Source of the DNA: Acidobacteriota bacterium
Lineage (GTDB): Bacteria > Acidobacteriota > Terriglobia > Acidiferrales > UBA7541
Length of the DNA stretch: 64,000 nt
Assembly (NCBI GenBank): GCA_027307115.1
Contig: DAHUXN010000007.1
Coordinates: 16,482-80,481, forward strand
Direction of reading: 5' to 3'
Part shown: piece by piece, positions 26,728 through 34,689 of the stretch
How the letters are laid out: each line of letters opens with the position of its first letter
Position numbering within the stretch: position 1 is the first letter of the stretch
Made by a program: the position numbers and the translations under genes
The notes under the pieces: generated by a model
Told to the model about the DNA's origin: nothing
The model's database searches: none
Seen by the model: only the letters and a program-made list of their open reading frames with translations

Positions 26728-28089
26728 CTAGGTCTCGTCAACGGGACAATCGAATTGCACGAGTTTGCGCTGGAATCCTTTCGTCTTTATTGCGCCGTAG
26801 ATAATTCCCGCCGCCATCCAAATTGCGCCCGCGACTCTCGCCTGCCAGCCAAGATGCAGCCAGATGAAAAAACAAATCAAGAAGCCAAGCACCGGCGGGG
26901 CCAGATTCGTCCAGAACTTTTTTTCCTCGCGAACGTAGTAGCGCACGAACGCTGCCGCGTTCACGCCCATGAAGGCGAGGAGCGCGCCGAAATTGAGCAT
27001 TTCAGCGCCGAGCGTGTAGCTGATCGTGAAGGCGCCCGCAAGCGCAAGCCCGCCGATGAGCAACACGTTATTGCGCGGAACATGATTCTTCGCCTCAATC
27101 GCGCCAAAAAACGAGCGCGGGAGCGCATTGCTGCGTCCCATGCCATAAAGAAGGCGCGCTGCACCGAGCTGCGAGCTCATGCCCGAGCCGATATTTGCGA
27201 CGAGCAACGTCAAATTCACAAGACCGAAAAGAAAAATGCCGCCCACGCGGCCTGAGATGTGCACGAACGCTGTGTCCACATCAGGAAAAGGTTGCGAAGC
27301 GGGCCACACGAGCTGCGCCAAATAAACTTCGATGGACGCGAGCACTCCCGTTACAACGCACACCAACACTGTGGCGAGCAAAACATTGCGGCGGGGATTT
27401 TTGACTTCCTCTGAAAGTGTGGAAATGCCGTCGAAACCGATGTATGTGAGCACCGCGATCGAGGTGCCGCGAAAAAGCGCCGAGGAGGAGAACGTCCGGG
27501 GATCGTAAAACGGATGCGTAAAGAAACCGGGGCCAAAAGACGGAAGGTGATAAATGTAGCGGAGCGCCTCAACGACAAAAATTACAATGACGATTCCCAT
27601 GCCCGCCGCGAGAAACGCGTTGATTCGCGCCGAGGTTTCGACTCCGCGAAGATTCAACCAGGTGAAAAGCAGCGCAAAGAAAATCGCCCATAGGAAATAA
27701 GGCATCTGCGGGAAAAAGTTCTGCGCCGCCTTGCTGCACCAGATGGTGCAGATCAGCGGATTCAAAATGTAATCCATCGCCATGCTCCATCCAGTGATGT
27801 AACCCAATGCGGGATGAAGCTCGCGGCCGACGTAGGTGAAGGCCGAGCCGGCGCTGGGATAAACGCGCGCCATGCGTCCATAGCTGATCGCGGTGAACAG
27901 CATTGCGACCATCGCGATCAGCATCGCCGTCACGACGTGGCCGCGCGCCGCGTTGCTGACCACACCGAATGACGGCATCGGCGCCACAGGTTGAATGATG
28001 ATGATGCCGTAGAGAATCAAGTCCCACAGGCCCAGCGTACGGCGAAGTCCGACGCCGCGTCCGGAAGATTGTGATGGCTCGCCGGGCAT
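26728..28089 (-). CDS. APC-superfamily amino acid permease
   Basis: A 453-residue permease with about 12 hydrophobic helices. The N-terminus LRRTLGLWDLILYGIIIIQPVAPMPSFGVV matches the APC family, where the first helix carries the G-x-x-x-P unwound substrate site. YVGRELHPALGYITGWSM, GFDGISTLSEEVKNPRRNV and LYGMGRSNALPRSFF are also typical. A proton- or cation-coupled amino acid importer is likely; substrate cannot be predicted. It lies downstream of the GH2 enzyme in the same direction, separated by a 27-bp tandem repeat. Confidence 0.9.
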   Translation of the reverse strand: MPGEPSQSSGRGVGLRRTLGLWDLILYGIIIIQPVAPMPSFGVVSNAARGHVVTAMLIAMVAMLFTAISYGRMARVYPSAGSAFTYVGRELHPALGYITGWSMAMDYILNPLICTIWCSKAAQNFFPQMPYFLWAIFFALLFTWLNLRGVETSARINAFLAAGMGIVIVIFVVEALRYIYHLPSFGPGFFTHPFYDPRTFSSSALFRGTSIAVLTYIGFDGISTLSEEVKNPRRNVLLATVLVCVVTGVLASIEVYLAQLVWPASQPFPDVDTAFVHISGRVGGIFLFGLVNLTLLVANIGSGMSSQLGAARLLYGMGRSNALPRSFFGAIEAKNHVPRNNVLLIGGLALAGAFTISYTLGAEMLNFGALLAFMGVNAAAFVRYYVREEKKFWTNLAPPVLGFLICFFIWLHLGWQARVAGAIWMAAGIIYGAIKTKGFQRKLVQFDCPVDET

Positions 28090-28165
28090 TAGTTATCAGG
28101 TCTTGCGCGTTTGAGATGGGAATAATCGCAGTGCAGCCGAAGCGGCGGAGAGAAAACCTGAGCAC

Positions 28166-28219
28166 CAGGATAACGCTGCAGAGAATTTCGCGCAGGATAA
28201 CGCTGCAGAGAATTTCGCG
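28166..28219. repeat. two perfect tandem copies of a 27-bp unit
   Basis: The unit, beginning CAGGATAACGCTGCAGAGAA, occurs at 28166-28192 and immediately again at 28193-28219 without mismatch. It lies between the GH2 stop at 28226 and the permease start at 28089, in the likely leader of the permease transcript. Confidence 0.9.
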
Positions 28220-28225
28220 GTGGCA

Positions 28226-30964
28226 TCAGGGAGTCACCTTGGCGGGTTTCGCGGCTCCGCCGCGCACTGGCGAGATGGCAAGGGTCAGCGGAGCAATGTT
28301 CCAGCCGCTTATTTGCAGTTTTGCTTTGCCGGAGAATTTGGTTTCCTCGGGATAGCGGGCAGTGAGTGTTTTCGTTTCGCCAGGCAGCAGCTCGAAATAA
28401 TTGTCGCTCCAGAAAACAGGCAGGACTTCGCCGCCGCTTTCTTCTTGAATGGCGAGGCGTACCTGAAAAGCCAAATGCGCGCTTGGATTGTGCAAATGCA
28501 CGCTCACTTCCGGCGCGCCGTCTTCCGCAGGCTCCTGGCTCGCGCTGGCCTCGAGCTGCGCACGCGGCAAACGAGCAAGCATTGTAAAATCGGGGTACGA
28601 AGACACTTCGGTTCTCTGATCCGTACTCAAATCCCATTCGAAAACCGTCGGCTTGTTCGAGAGCCAATAGAAATTGGAGCTGAACAACTTCCCGTCGCGG
28701 TTCTCCAAATCCAGATTCAAAAAATACGCTTGAGACGTGGGCGTCCGCGGAAAACGCGGAATTGTGAATGCGCGTGCGCTGAAATCAGCGGGCACGTTTA
28801 AGACCAAGCGGCGCGAGAAGATCGGTTTCATGTCGGAGCTGTACACTTTCGCAGAAGCTATCAATGAAGGAAAGGCGCGGTAGAAGCTGTTGACCACCAC
28901 GACGCTGCGATCATCGTAGGAATATTGCACGTGCAGCAATTCATTCGCTTTCTTGGCGCCGAAGTATCCGCCGGCAGGCTGCAGGTAATAATCGTAGAGA
29001 TGCCAGAATAAAGATGGCCAGGCATTGTTCAGCATCCATTGAATCACGCCGGTCGATTCGTACTTGTTACGCGCGTAGGCCTCGAACATCGCGCGCTCGC
29101 CTTCATACGCCATGGCTTGCGACTTTCTTTCGTAATCAGCAAGATTTTTCGGCGCGCCGTACATTTGCGTCATGGCGTCGTTGAACGCTGAGAGCTGTTG
29201 ATAACGGCCGCTGGCGGCGTGGAATTGCCAGTATTTGCTTGGCGGCCAAATTTGAGCGGCCGGCATCATTTTTTTTAGACTTTCCTCCACCACGGGCGCG
29301 GGGCCAGGACTTGTCTCCGTGTTGAACCCATACGCGCCGCCGCGCTTCACGTCTTCGAGCCAATAAGCTGGAGGAACGTAATCATACGGGCCGAGCATCT
29401 TCACGCCTGAGGGACCGGTGACTGAAGTTTCGCGCTGCGACGCGGAGGAAATATACGGATTGGGCCAGTTCGTTTGCTGCAGAACGCCGATGTACGCACG
29501 CTCCACGTCGGCGGGCGGCGGGTTGTCGCTGCCATTCAACCACACGAGCAAACTCGGATGGCTGCGCAGCCGCAAGATTTGAGAGCGCAACTGCGCCGTG
29601 GCATTTTCAAGATCGGACGGGGTCCACTTGCTCCATTGCTCCCAGAAACTGCAGCAGCACCAGCCGGCCATCACCAGCACACCGCGATCATCCGCGAGGT
29701 CGAAAAACTCATCGGGTTCGAGCTTCCCTTCCAGACGAATTGTATTCAGGCCCATCTCGCGGACGTAATCGAATTGCGCCTCGAGGCGCTGATGCGATTC
29801 GCGCATCAGCATGTCCGGCGACCAGCCGCCGCCTCGAATCAAAATCTTTTTACCATTGATGCGGAAGAGCAGATAGTCCTGCGGCGTCAATCCGGAAGTT
29901 ATCTCGCGAATTCCAAAGCGAATTCGCTGCTCATCGGAGACCTTTCCGCCGATGATCGCATGCATCGTGAGCGTATGAAGATTTTGCGGGCCGAGCCCGT
30001 AGGGCCACCAAATTCTTGGGTGCGCTACGCGCAGTTGCGGAAACTGCGCCGTGGTGAAGTTGATCGTGCGTGTCTCGCCGGGCCTCAGATTGACCGGCTG
30101 CTCGAAATACATGGCATCATTATTTTCGCCTGAGATTTCGCCTTGCAAAACGGCGCGGACGGGCGCGCTCGACGCATTCCGCACCTGCGCCATGACCGTG
30201 AGGTCGGCTTCAGCGAGCGATGCGGCCGTGAAATGCGTCACCACTTGCGGATGGCGCACGGTGACTGCACCTGTCGCCGCAAAATATACGTCGCCCCAGA
30301 GACCCATGTTTTTGTCCGGAGGCGCCGGATTCCAATCGACCCAATTCATCGCCAAATCGTTTTCCGTGGGCGCGAAGATTTCCACGGCGATGGCGTTCGT
30401 TGCGCCGGGCTTCACGAATTGCGTCACGTCGAAATCGTAAATGCGGTACGCCCCGGCCACATCCTTCGCGTCGGCGAATTGTTTTCCGTTGATCCAGATA
30501 TTCGCGCGGTAATTGATGCCATCGAAATGCAGCCATGCCGTGCGTCCGGCGAAATTCCGCGGAATCGTGAATTCTTTGCGATACCACCATGAGCAGGCAA
30601 ACGGACTGTCCTTGGGCATCGGCAAATTCGCAAAGTTCGCGCCGATCGGATACGTGGTGCCCGGAATTTTGCGCAGATTCATGCCAAAATCCGGGTCGGG
30701 ATAAGTGCCGTCGTTGACAAGTGCCGCCAAAACAGTAGAAGGAACGGTAGTCGAATGCCAGCCAGTTGGTTGAAAAGCGGGCACGGAAATTTGCGAGCCG
30801 GCCGCGCCGATTTGACAGGACGACTGTAATCGCCATCCGGCGTGCAAATGCAATCGCGCGTCCAGTGTCTCGGGAGTTTCTGCCAGAACGCGCGGCGGCA
30901 CAAACGCGGCAAGGAAAATTGCCGCCATCGGTAAAAAAGCAAAATTCAGCCGGGATCCGCGCAT
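28226..30964 (-). CDS. secreted GH2 glycosidase, probable exo-beta-D-glucosaminidase
   Basis: A 912-residue secreted GH2 protein with signal peptide MRGSRLNFAFLPMAAIFLAAFVPPRVLAE. The sugar-binding and Ig-like domains carry WYRKEFTIPRNFAGRTAWLHF and WVDWNPAPPDKNMGLWGDVYF, the latter typical of CsxA-type enzymes. The acid/base residue is Asp480 in WLNGSDNPP where ordinary GH2 enzymes have Glu, and the nucleophile is Glu550 in GFNTETSPG. This Asp/Glu pair, 70 residues apart, is the exo-beta-D-glucosaminidase pattern (acts on chitosan oligosaccharides). The start at 30964 has GAAGG eight bases upstream; the longer frame to 31096 is not needed. Confidence 0.88.
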   Translation of the reverse strand: MRGSRLNFAFLPMAAIFLAAFVPPRVLAETPETLDARLHLHAGWRLQSSCQIGAAGSQISVPAFQPTGWHSTTVPSTVLAALVNDGTYPDPDFGMNLRKIPGTTYPIGANFANLPMPKDSPFACSWWYRKEFTIPRNFAGRTAWLHFDGINYRANIWINGKQFADAKDVAGAYRIYDFDVTQFVKPGATNAIAVEIFAPTENDLAMNWVDWNPAPPDKNMGLWGDVYFAATGAVTVRHPQVVTHFTAASLAEADLTVMAQVRNASSAPVRAVLQGEISGENNDAMYFEQPVNLRPGETRTINFTTAQFPQLRVAHPRIWWPYGLGPQNLHTLTMHAIIGGKVSDEQRIRFGIREITSGLTPQDYLLFRINGKKILIRGGGWSPDMLMRESHQRLEAQFDYVREMGLNTIRLEGKLEPDEFFDLADDRGVLVMAGWCCCSFWEQWSKWTPSDLENATAQLRSQILRLRSHPSLLVWLNGSDNPPPADVERAYIGVLQQTNWPNPYISSASQRETSVTGPSGVKMLGPYDYVPPAYWLEDVKRGGAYGFNTETSPGPAPVVEESLKKMMPAAQIWPPSKYWQFHAASGRYQQLSAFNDAMTQMYGAPKNLADYERKSQAMAYEGERAMFEAYARNKYESTGVIQWMLNNAWPSLFWHLYDYYLQPAGGYFGAKKANELLHVQYSYDDRSVVVVNSFYRAFPSLIASAKVYSSDMKPIFSRRLVLNVPADFSARAFTIPRFPRTPTSQAYFLNLDLENRDGKLFSSNFYWLSNKPTVFEWDLSTDQRTEVSSYPDFTMLARLPRAQLEASASQEPAEDGAPEVSVHLHNPSAHLAFQVRLAIQEESGGEVLPVFWSDNYFELLPGETKTLTARYPEETKFSGKAKLQISGWNIAPLTLAISPVRGGAAKPAKVTP

Positions 30965-31451
30965 CGCACAACCTTCGCTAAGAGAATGAAGCGGTCTAGA
31001 AACTTTCTGGCCGCGCATTGCCCGCCTGAATCTTACTCGAATTATAAGAGGAACCTGAGACCAAACTGCAGGTCGGACGCGCAACGCGAGCGACATATAG
31101 GTTCAGAAGCCGTGTGGCGATGTCAACACAGCCGGATACTTTCTAGTCTGGCTACGGCGTCAGCCTTGCAGTTTCCCTGACACTTCTTACCTCCGAGCCT
31201 AAGCTTGGCCGCTCGTGTTAGCCGCGGCGGTGGCGATCCCCCAGGCGGGCGCCGGAAAAAAGTTTCAAGTCGCCGCAAAAGAGGCAAAAAGGTGGGTTTT
31301 GAAAAAGGGCTTATCCTAGACACACCTGTCAGTCTAGTTGCGCAAAGAGTTAACAGGTAGTCAGAGCGCTGCGCCCTTTTCCCCGGCACTTTTCCCCTTG
31401 ACTATTGACAGGAGAAGAGTAGATTCATGTCGATAAGTAAGGGGAGATCGC
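30965..31451. other. gene-free interval between GH2 and padR
   Basis: About 490 bases between divergent genes. It should hold the GH2 promoter and the padR promoter. Near padR there are TTGACT at 31398 and TTGACA at 31405, with TAGATT at 31420 as a possible -10, and the word ATGTCGATA at 31427. I see no small gene and no RNA structure that I can name. Confidence 0.4.
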
Positions 31452-31787
31452 GTGAGCAAACCGACCGACCTGGTCCAGGGAACCCTGGACCTTCTAATCT
31501 TGAGAACACTGACGCACGAGCCGATGCACGGATGGGGCATCGCGCAACGCATCCAGATCGTGTCGAATCAAGTGCTGCAAGTGAGGCAGGGCGCACTGTA
31601 TCCCGCGCTGCACCGTCTGGAACAGCAGGGATGGATTCGGGCCGAATGGGGCGATTCGGAAAACAACCGGCGGGCGAAATTCTATTCGCTAACGAAGGCG
31701 GGACAGAAATATCTGCAAAGGGAAAAGGCGAATTGGGAGCGTCTATCATCGGCCATTGGCCTCGTTTTAGACGAAGCGCGAAGTTAG
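31452..31787 (+). CDS. PadR-family transcriptional regulator
   Basis: A 111-residue winged-helix protein of the short PadR class. It starts MSKPTDLVQGTLDLLILRTLTHEPMHGWGIAQRI and continues VRQGALYPALHRLEQQGWIRAEWG and RRAKFYSLTKAGQKYL, all standard for PadR. The GTG at 31452 follows GGGGAG. It precedes two ADOP permeases by 9 bases, the usual acidobacterial arrangement in which the regulator controls the permease genes. The inducing signal is unknown. Confidence 0.95.
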   Translation: MSKPTDLVQGTLDLLILRTLTHEPMHGWGIAQRIQIVSNQVLQVRQGALYPALHRLEQQGWIRAEWGDSENNRRAKFYSLTKAGQKYLQREKANWERLSSAIGLVLDEARS

Positions 31788-31796
31788 GGGGATTTT

Positions 31797-34628
31797 ATGC
31801 GCTGGCTTGCGAAAATTTCACTGCGTATGCGTTCTTTATTTCACAGGCGCGCCGCGGATGACGAACTGGACGCGGAACTGCGCTCACATCTTGAACGCCA
31901 GATCGCCGCGAATGTTTCGGCGGGAATGTCGCAGGCCGAAGCGCGGCGCACGGCGATGCGGGAATTTGGCGGCGTCGAGCAACTGAAAGAAGAGTGCCGG
32001 GACATGCGAAAGGTGAATTGGTTGCAGGACTTCGCCCAGGATCTTCGCTACGGCCTGCGCATGCTGCGCAAATCGCCAGCTTTTACGACCATTGCTGTGC
32101 TCACTCTAGCGCTCGGTATCGGCGCTAACACCGCGATTTTCAGCGCGGTGAATGGAATTTTGCTCGAACCATATCTCTATGCGTGGTCCTCGAGGCTGCT
32201 AACCGCAGAATTGCTTTCCATCCCCGAGATTCGCACGATTCAAGGGCAATCGACGGCTTTTGAACGCACGGCTATATATCAACGATGTAACATTCTTATT
32301 TCGGGCGTCTCTCTGCCCGAACAGGTCAATAGCAGCTACGTGTCGGATGATTTCTTTCCTCTGCTAGGAGTCAAGCCTTTACTCGGAAGACCCATCCTTC
32401 CAGAAGACACGCAACCTGGCCACGCCTTGGTCGCCGTCCTAAGCTACCGCCTCTGGATGGGTGAGTTGGGCGGCGATCCGCACATCATAGGGCGCGCTAT
32501 CTCAGTGGATCACAAACCCTACACCGTCGTCGGCGTGATGCCCAAAGGTTTCGATCTTGGGGTTAAGTGGGGCGAGGGAAACGACGGCCTCTGGATGCCC
32601 TTTGTTTATTCGCCATTGGATTCGGTGAACCAAGGGCCATTTAGTAGCTTCGTGGCACGGCTCAAGGAAGGTGTATCGCTCAGCGAAGCCAAAACCCAAC
32701 TGAAAGTCATTTCCGCCCGTCTTGCGTCAGAGCATCCGAAGGAGCATCGGAGTCTAGTGGAAGGCTACGGAATGATTGTAACGGCAGGTGCCAACGGCCA
32801 GATCGCTCCCGTGGTGCGAATCGGCCTGTTGATTCTCTTGGGCGCGGTGGGATTTGTGCTGCTGATGGCGTGTGTAAACGTGACATCACTTCTGGTGGCC
32901 CGCGCATGGACGCGCCAGAAGGAACTGGCGATTCGCAGGGCGCTTGGCGCGACTCGCCTGCGAATCGTGCGGCAGCTGCTCTCGGAAACTTTGCTGCTCG
33001 CGATAGCGGGTGGCACGCTCGGCCTGTTTTTTTCCCTGTGGGGAATTCGCCTTCTGCGGGTGATTGCCCCGCCGTACACTCCGCGAGTGGATCACATCCG
33101 GCTCGATGGCAACGTGCTGTGGTTCACGATGGGGCTTTCGCTTCTCGCGGCTGTTTTGGTCGGCCTGTTGCCGGCCCTGCATGCATCGTCCCGCCGGATG
33201 GGAGGCACGCTGAAAGGTGGTCTCGTCGGCTCGTTTGCGGGAGTCGGAACTAGGCGGTCGCATCGGGTCCGAAGCGCTCTCGTCGTTCTGGAAGTCACGC
33301 TTGCCGTAATCGTCGAGGCAGGTGGTGCGCTCATGGCGCGCAGTTTCTATAAACTCCTACGGGTGGACACCGGAGTCCGCGCGGACCACGTCCTCACAAT
33401 GTCGGTACATCTCAGCGATTTGGTCTGCAATAACAAAGATTGGGGAGCCAAGTGCATGCTGGCCACCAAGAATGTTCTCGATGGGATTCGCTCGCTCCCG
33501 GGAGTTCAGCGAGCGGCGCTCTCTTTCGCTGGGCCACTGCAGGGAGGCGGGATAATACAAGCAGAACATTACCCAGGTGAACCGTCGGGCTCCGGACTGT
33601 ACGTCGAGGGCCGCCAGGGAAATCAGCTCACATCAGGCGCCATCTCGGGTCGCCCAGTCACGCCGGGCTTCTTTGCCACACTTGGAATCAGCATTCTGAA
33701 GGGCCGCGATTTCGAACCAGGAGACTACTTAAGGACTTCTCCGCCTGTGGCCGTCGACAGCCAGAATTTCGCCACCAAACCGGGGAAGCCGCTGGGGAAA
33801 CAACCCAGCGCCAGCAAAGATAAAGACAAGGACGGCCATCACGATCTGAAGGGCAACGACTCTGAACCGGGGGATTTAAGAAATTCTCTGCTTGTGGCCA
33901 TCGTCAGCCGAGGTTTTGCCGACAAATATATACCGGGGAATCCGCTGGGAAAGCGATTCAGCACCAGCGAAGGGAATGACGGCCATCACCAGTGGATGGA
34001 GATCGTCGGCGTAGTCAACGACGTTCGAGACCGTGCTGTGAAGGAGTTTGCCCGCCCGGTGTACTACACGCCGTTCGGATATGGAAACAATCAGTGGGAA
34101 ATCATGGTGCGAACCTCTACAGATCCCATGACGATGTTCCCGGCTATGGAGCGCGTTGTGCGGTCCGCAGACAACGATGCGCCGATCACGAATATTGAAA
34201 CAGTGGATCAGATCATCGCCAATTCTGCGGCGGAGCCTAGGTTCCAGACGGTGCTGCTAGGATCATTCGGCGCCCTCGGATTGCTTTTGGCAGTCATTGG
34301 AATCTATGGCGTAGTCTCCTATTCTGTAATCCAGCGGACGCATGAGATTGGCGTGCGCATGGCGCTGGGCGCGCAACGAGGGGATGTGTTGGGTATGGTG
34401 ATACGCGAAGGAATGACGCTCGCGGGAGCGGGAATTGCCATTGGAATTGGCGGAGCGCTGGCGCTTACGCGTTTTTTACGGAGCCTGCTTTTCGAGATCA
34501 AGCCGACGGACCCGGCGACGTTTGTGGGCGTGGCAGTTCTGCTCGCGCTCGTTGCGCTCGCGGCCTGCTATGTGCCTGCGCGGCGGGCGATGCGCGTGGA
34601 TCCAATGGTGGCGCTGCGGTATGAGTGA
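31797..34628 (+). CDS. ADOP-type permease 1 (MacB/FtsX-like) with internal duplication
   Basis: A 943-residue acidobacterial duplicated orphan permease. The conserved N-terminal prefix ([41 protein letters not shown]) leads to a first FtsX-like unit ([55 protein letters not shown]) and a second unit ending [14 protein letters not shown] proteins resemble MacB permeases but lack an adjacent ATPase, as here. In the second periplasmic domain, a segment of about 47 residues (EPGD to DGHH, near residues 640-730) occurs twice in diverged form; other ADOPs, including the neighbour, have one. Function of the family is unknown. Confidence 0.9.
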   Translation: MRWLAKISLRMRSLFHRRAADDELDAELRSHLERQIAANVSAGMSQAEARRTAMREFGGVEQLKEECRDMRKVNWLQDFAQDLRYGLRMLRKSPAFTTIAVLTLALGIGANTAIFSAVNGILLEPYLYAWSSRLLTAELLSIPEIRTIQGQSTAFERTAIYQRCNILISGVSLPEQVNSSYVSDDFFPLLGVKPLLGRPILPEDTQPGHALVAVLSYRLWMGELGGDPHIIGRAISVDHKPYTVVGVMPKGFDLGVKWGEGNDGLWMPFVYSPLDSVNQGPFSSFVARLKEGVSLSEAKTQLKVISARLASEHPKEHRSLVEGYGMIVTAGANGQIAPVVRIGLLILLGAVGFVLLMACVNVTSLLVARAWTRQKELAIRRALGATRLRIVRQLLSETLLLAIAGGTLGLFFSLWGIRLLRVIAPPYTPRVDHIRLDGNVLWFTMGLSLLAAVLVGLLPALHASSRRMGGTLKGGLVGSFAGVGTRRSHRVRSALVVLEVTLAVIVEAGGALMARSFYKLLRVDTGVRADHVLTMSVHLSDLVCNNKDWGAKCMLATKNVLDGIRSLPGVQRAALSFAGPLQGGGIIQAEHYPGEPSGSGLYVEGRQGNQLTSGAISGRPVTPGFFATLGISILKGRDFEPGDYLRTSPPVAVDSQNFATKPGKPLGKQPSASKDKDKDGHHDLKGNDSEPGDLRNSLLVAIVSRGFADKYIPGNPLGKRFSTSEGNDGHHQWMEIVGVVNDVRDRAVKEFARPVYYTPFGYGNNQWEIMVRTSTDPMTMFPAMERVVRSADNDAPITNIETVDQIIANSAAEPRFQTVLLGSFGALGLLLAVIGIYGVVSYSVIQRTHEIGVRMALGAQRGDVLGMVIREGMTLAGAGIAIGIGGALALTRFLRSLLFEIKPTDPATFVGVAVLLALVALAACYVPARRAMRVDPMVALRYE
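33708..33996 (+). repeat. diverged internal tandem duplication inside ADOP permease 1
   Basis: Two in-frame copies of about 140 bases, near 33708-33845 and 33858-33996. Protein features shared: EPGD, then VAxxS and FA, then PLGK, then DGHH. The second copy ([22 protein letters not shown]) matches the family norm better, so the first is the degenerate extra. Confidence 0.75.
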
Positions 34629-34689
34629 GGAAAGCTAATCGTTGATAATCGTTCGTTGAAAGTTGAGAGTAAGAGATAGCGAGGAAACG

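Noticed and set aside
28071..28355. Plus-strand frame with repeated RITLQRISR over the 27-bp tandem repeat
   Set aside because: The repeat unit is a multiple of three, so any frame through it gives a repeat peptide; there is no RBS and it overlaps the end of the GH2 gene.
30965..31451. PadR operator search upstream of padR
   Set aside because: Only a half-site-like ATGTCGATA was seen; no convincing dyad could be identified by eye.
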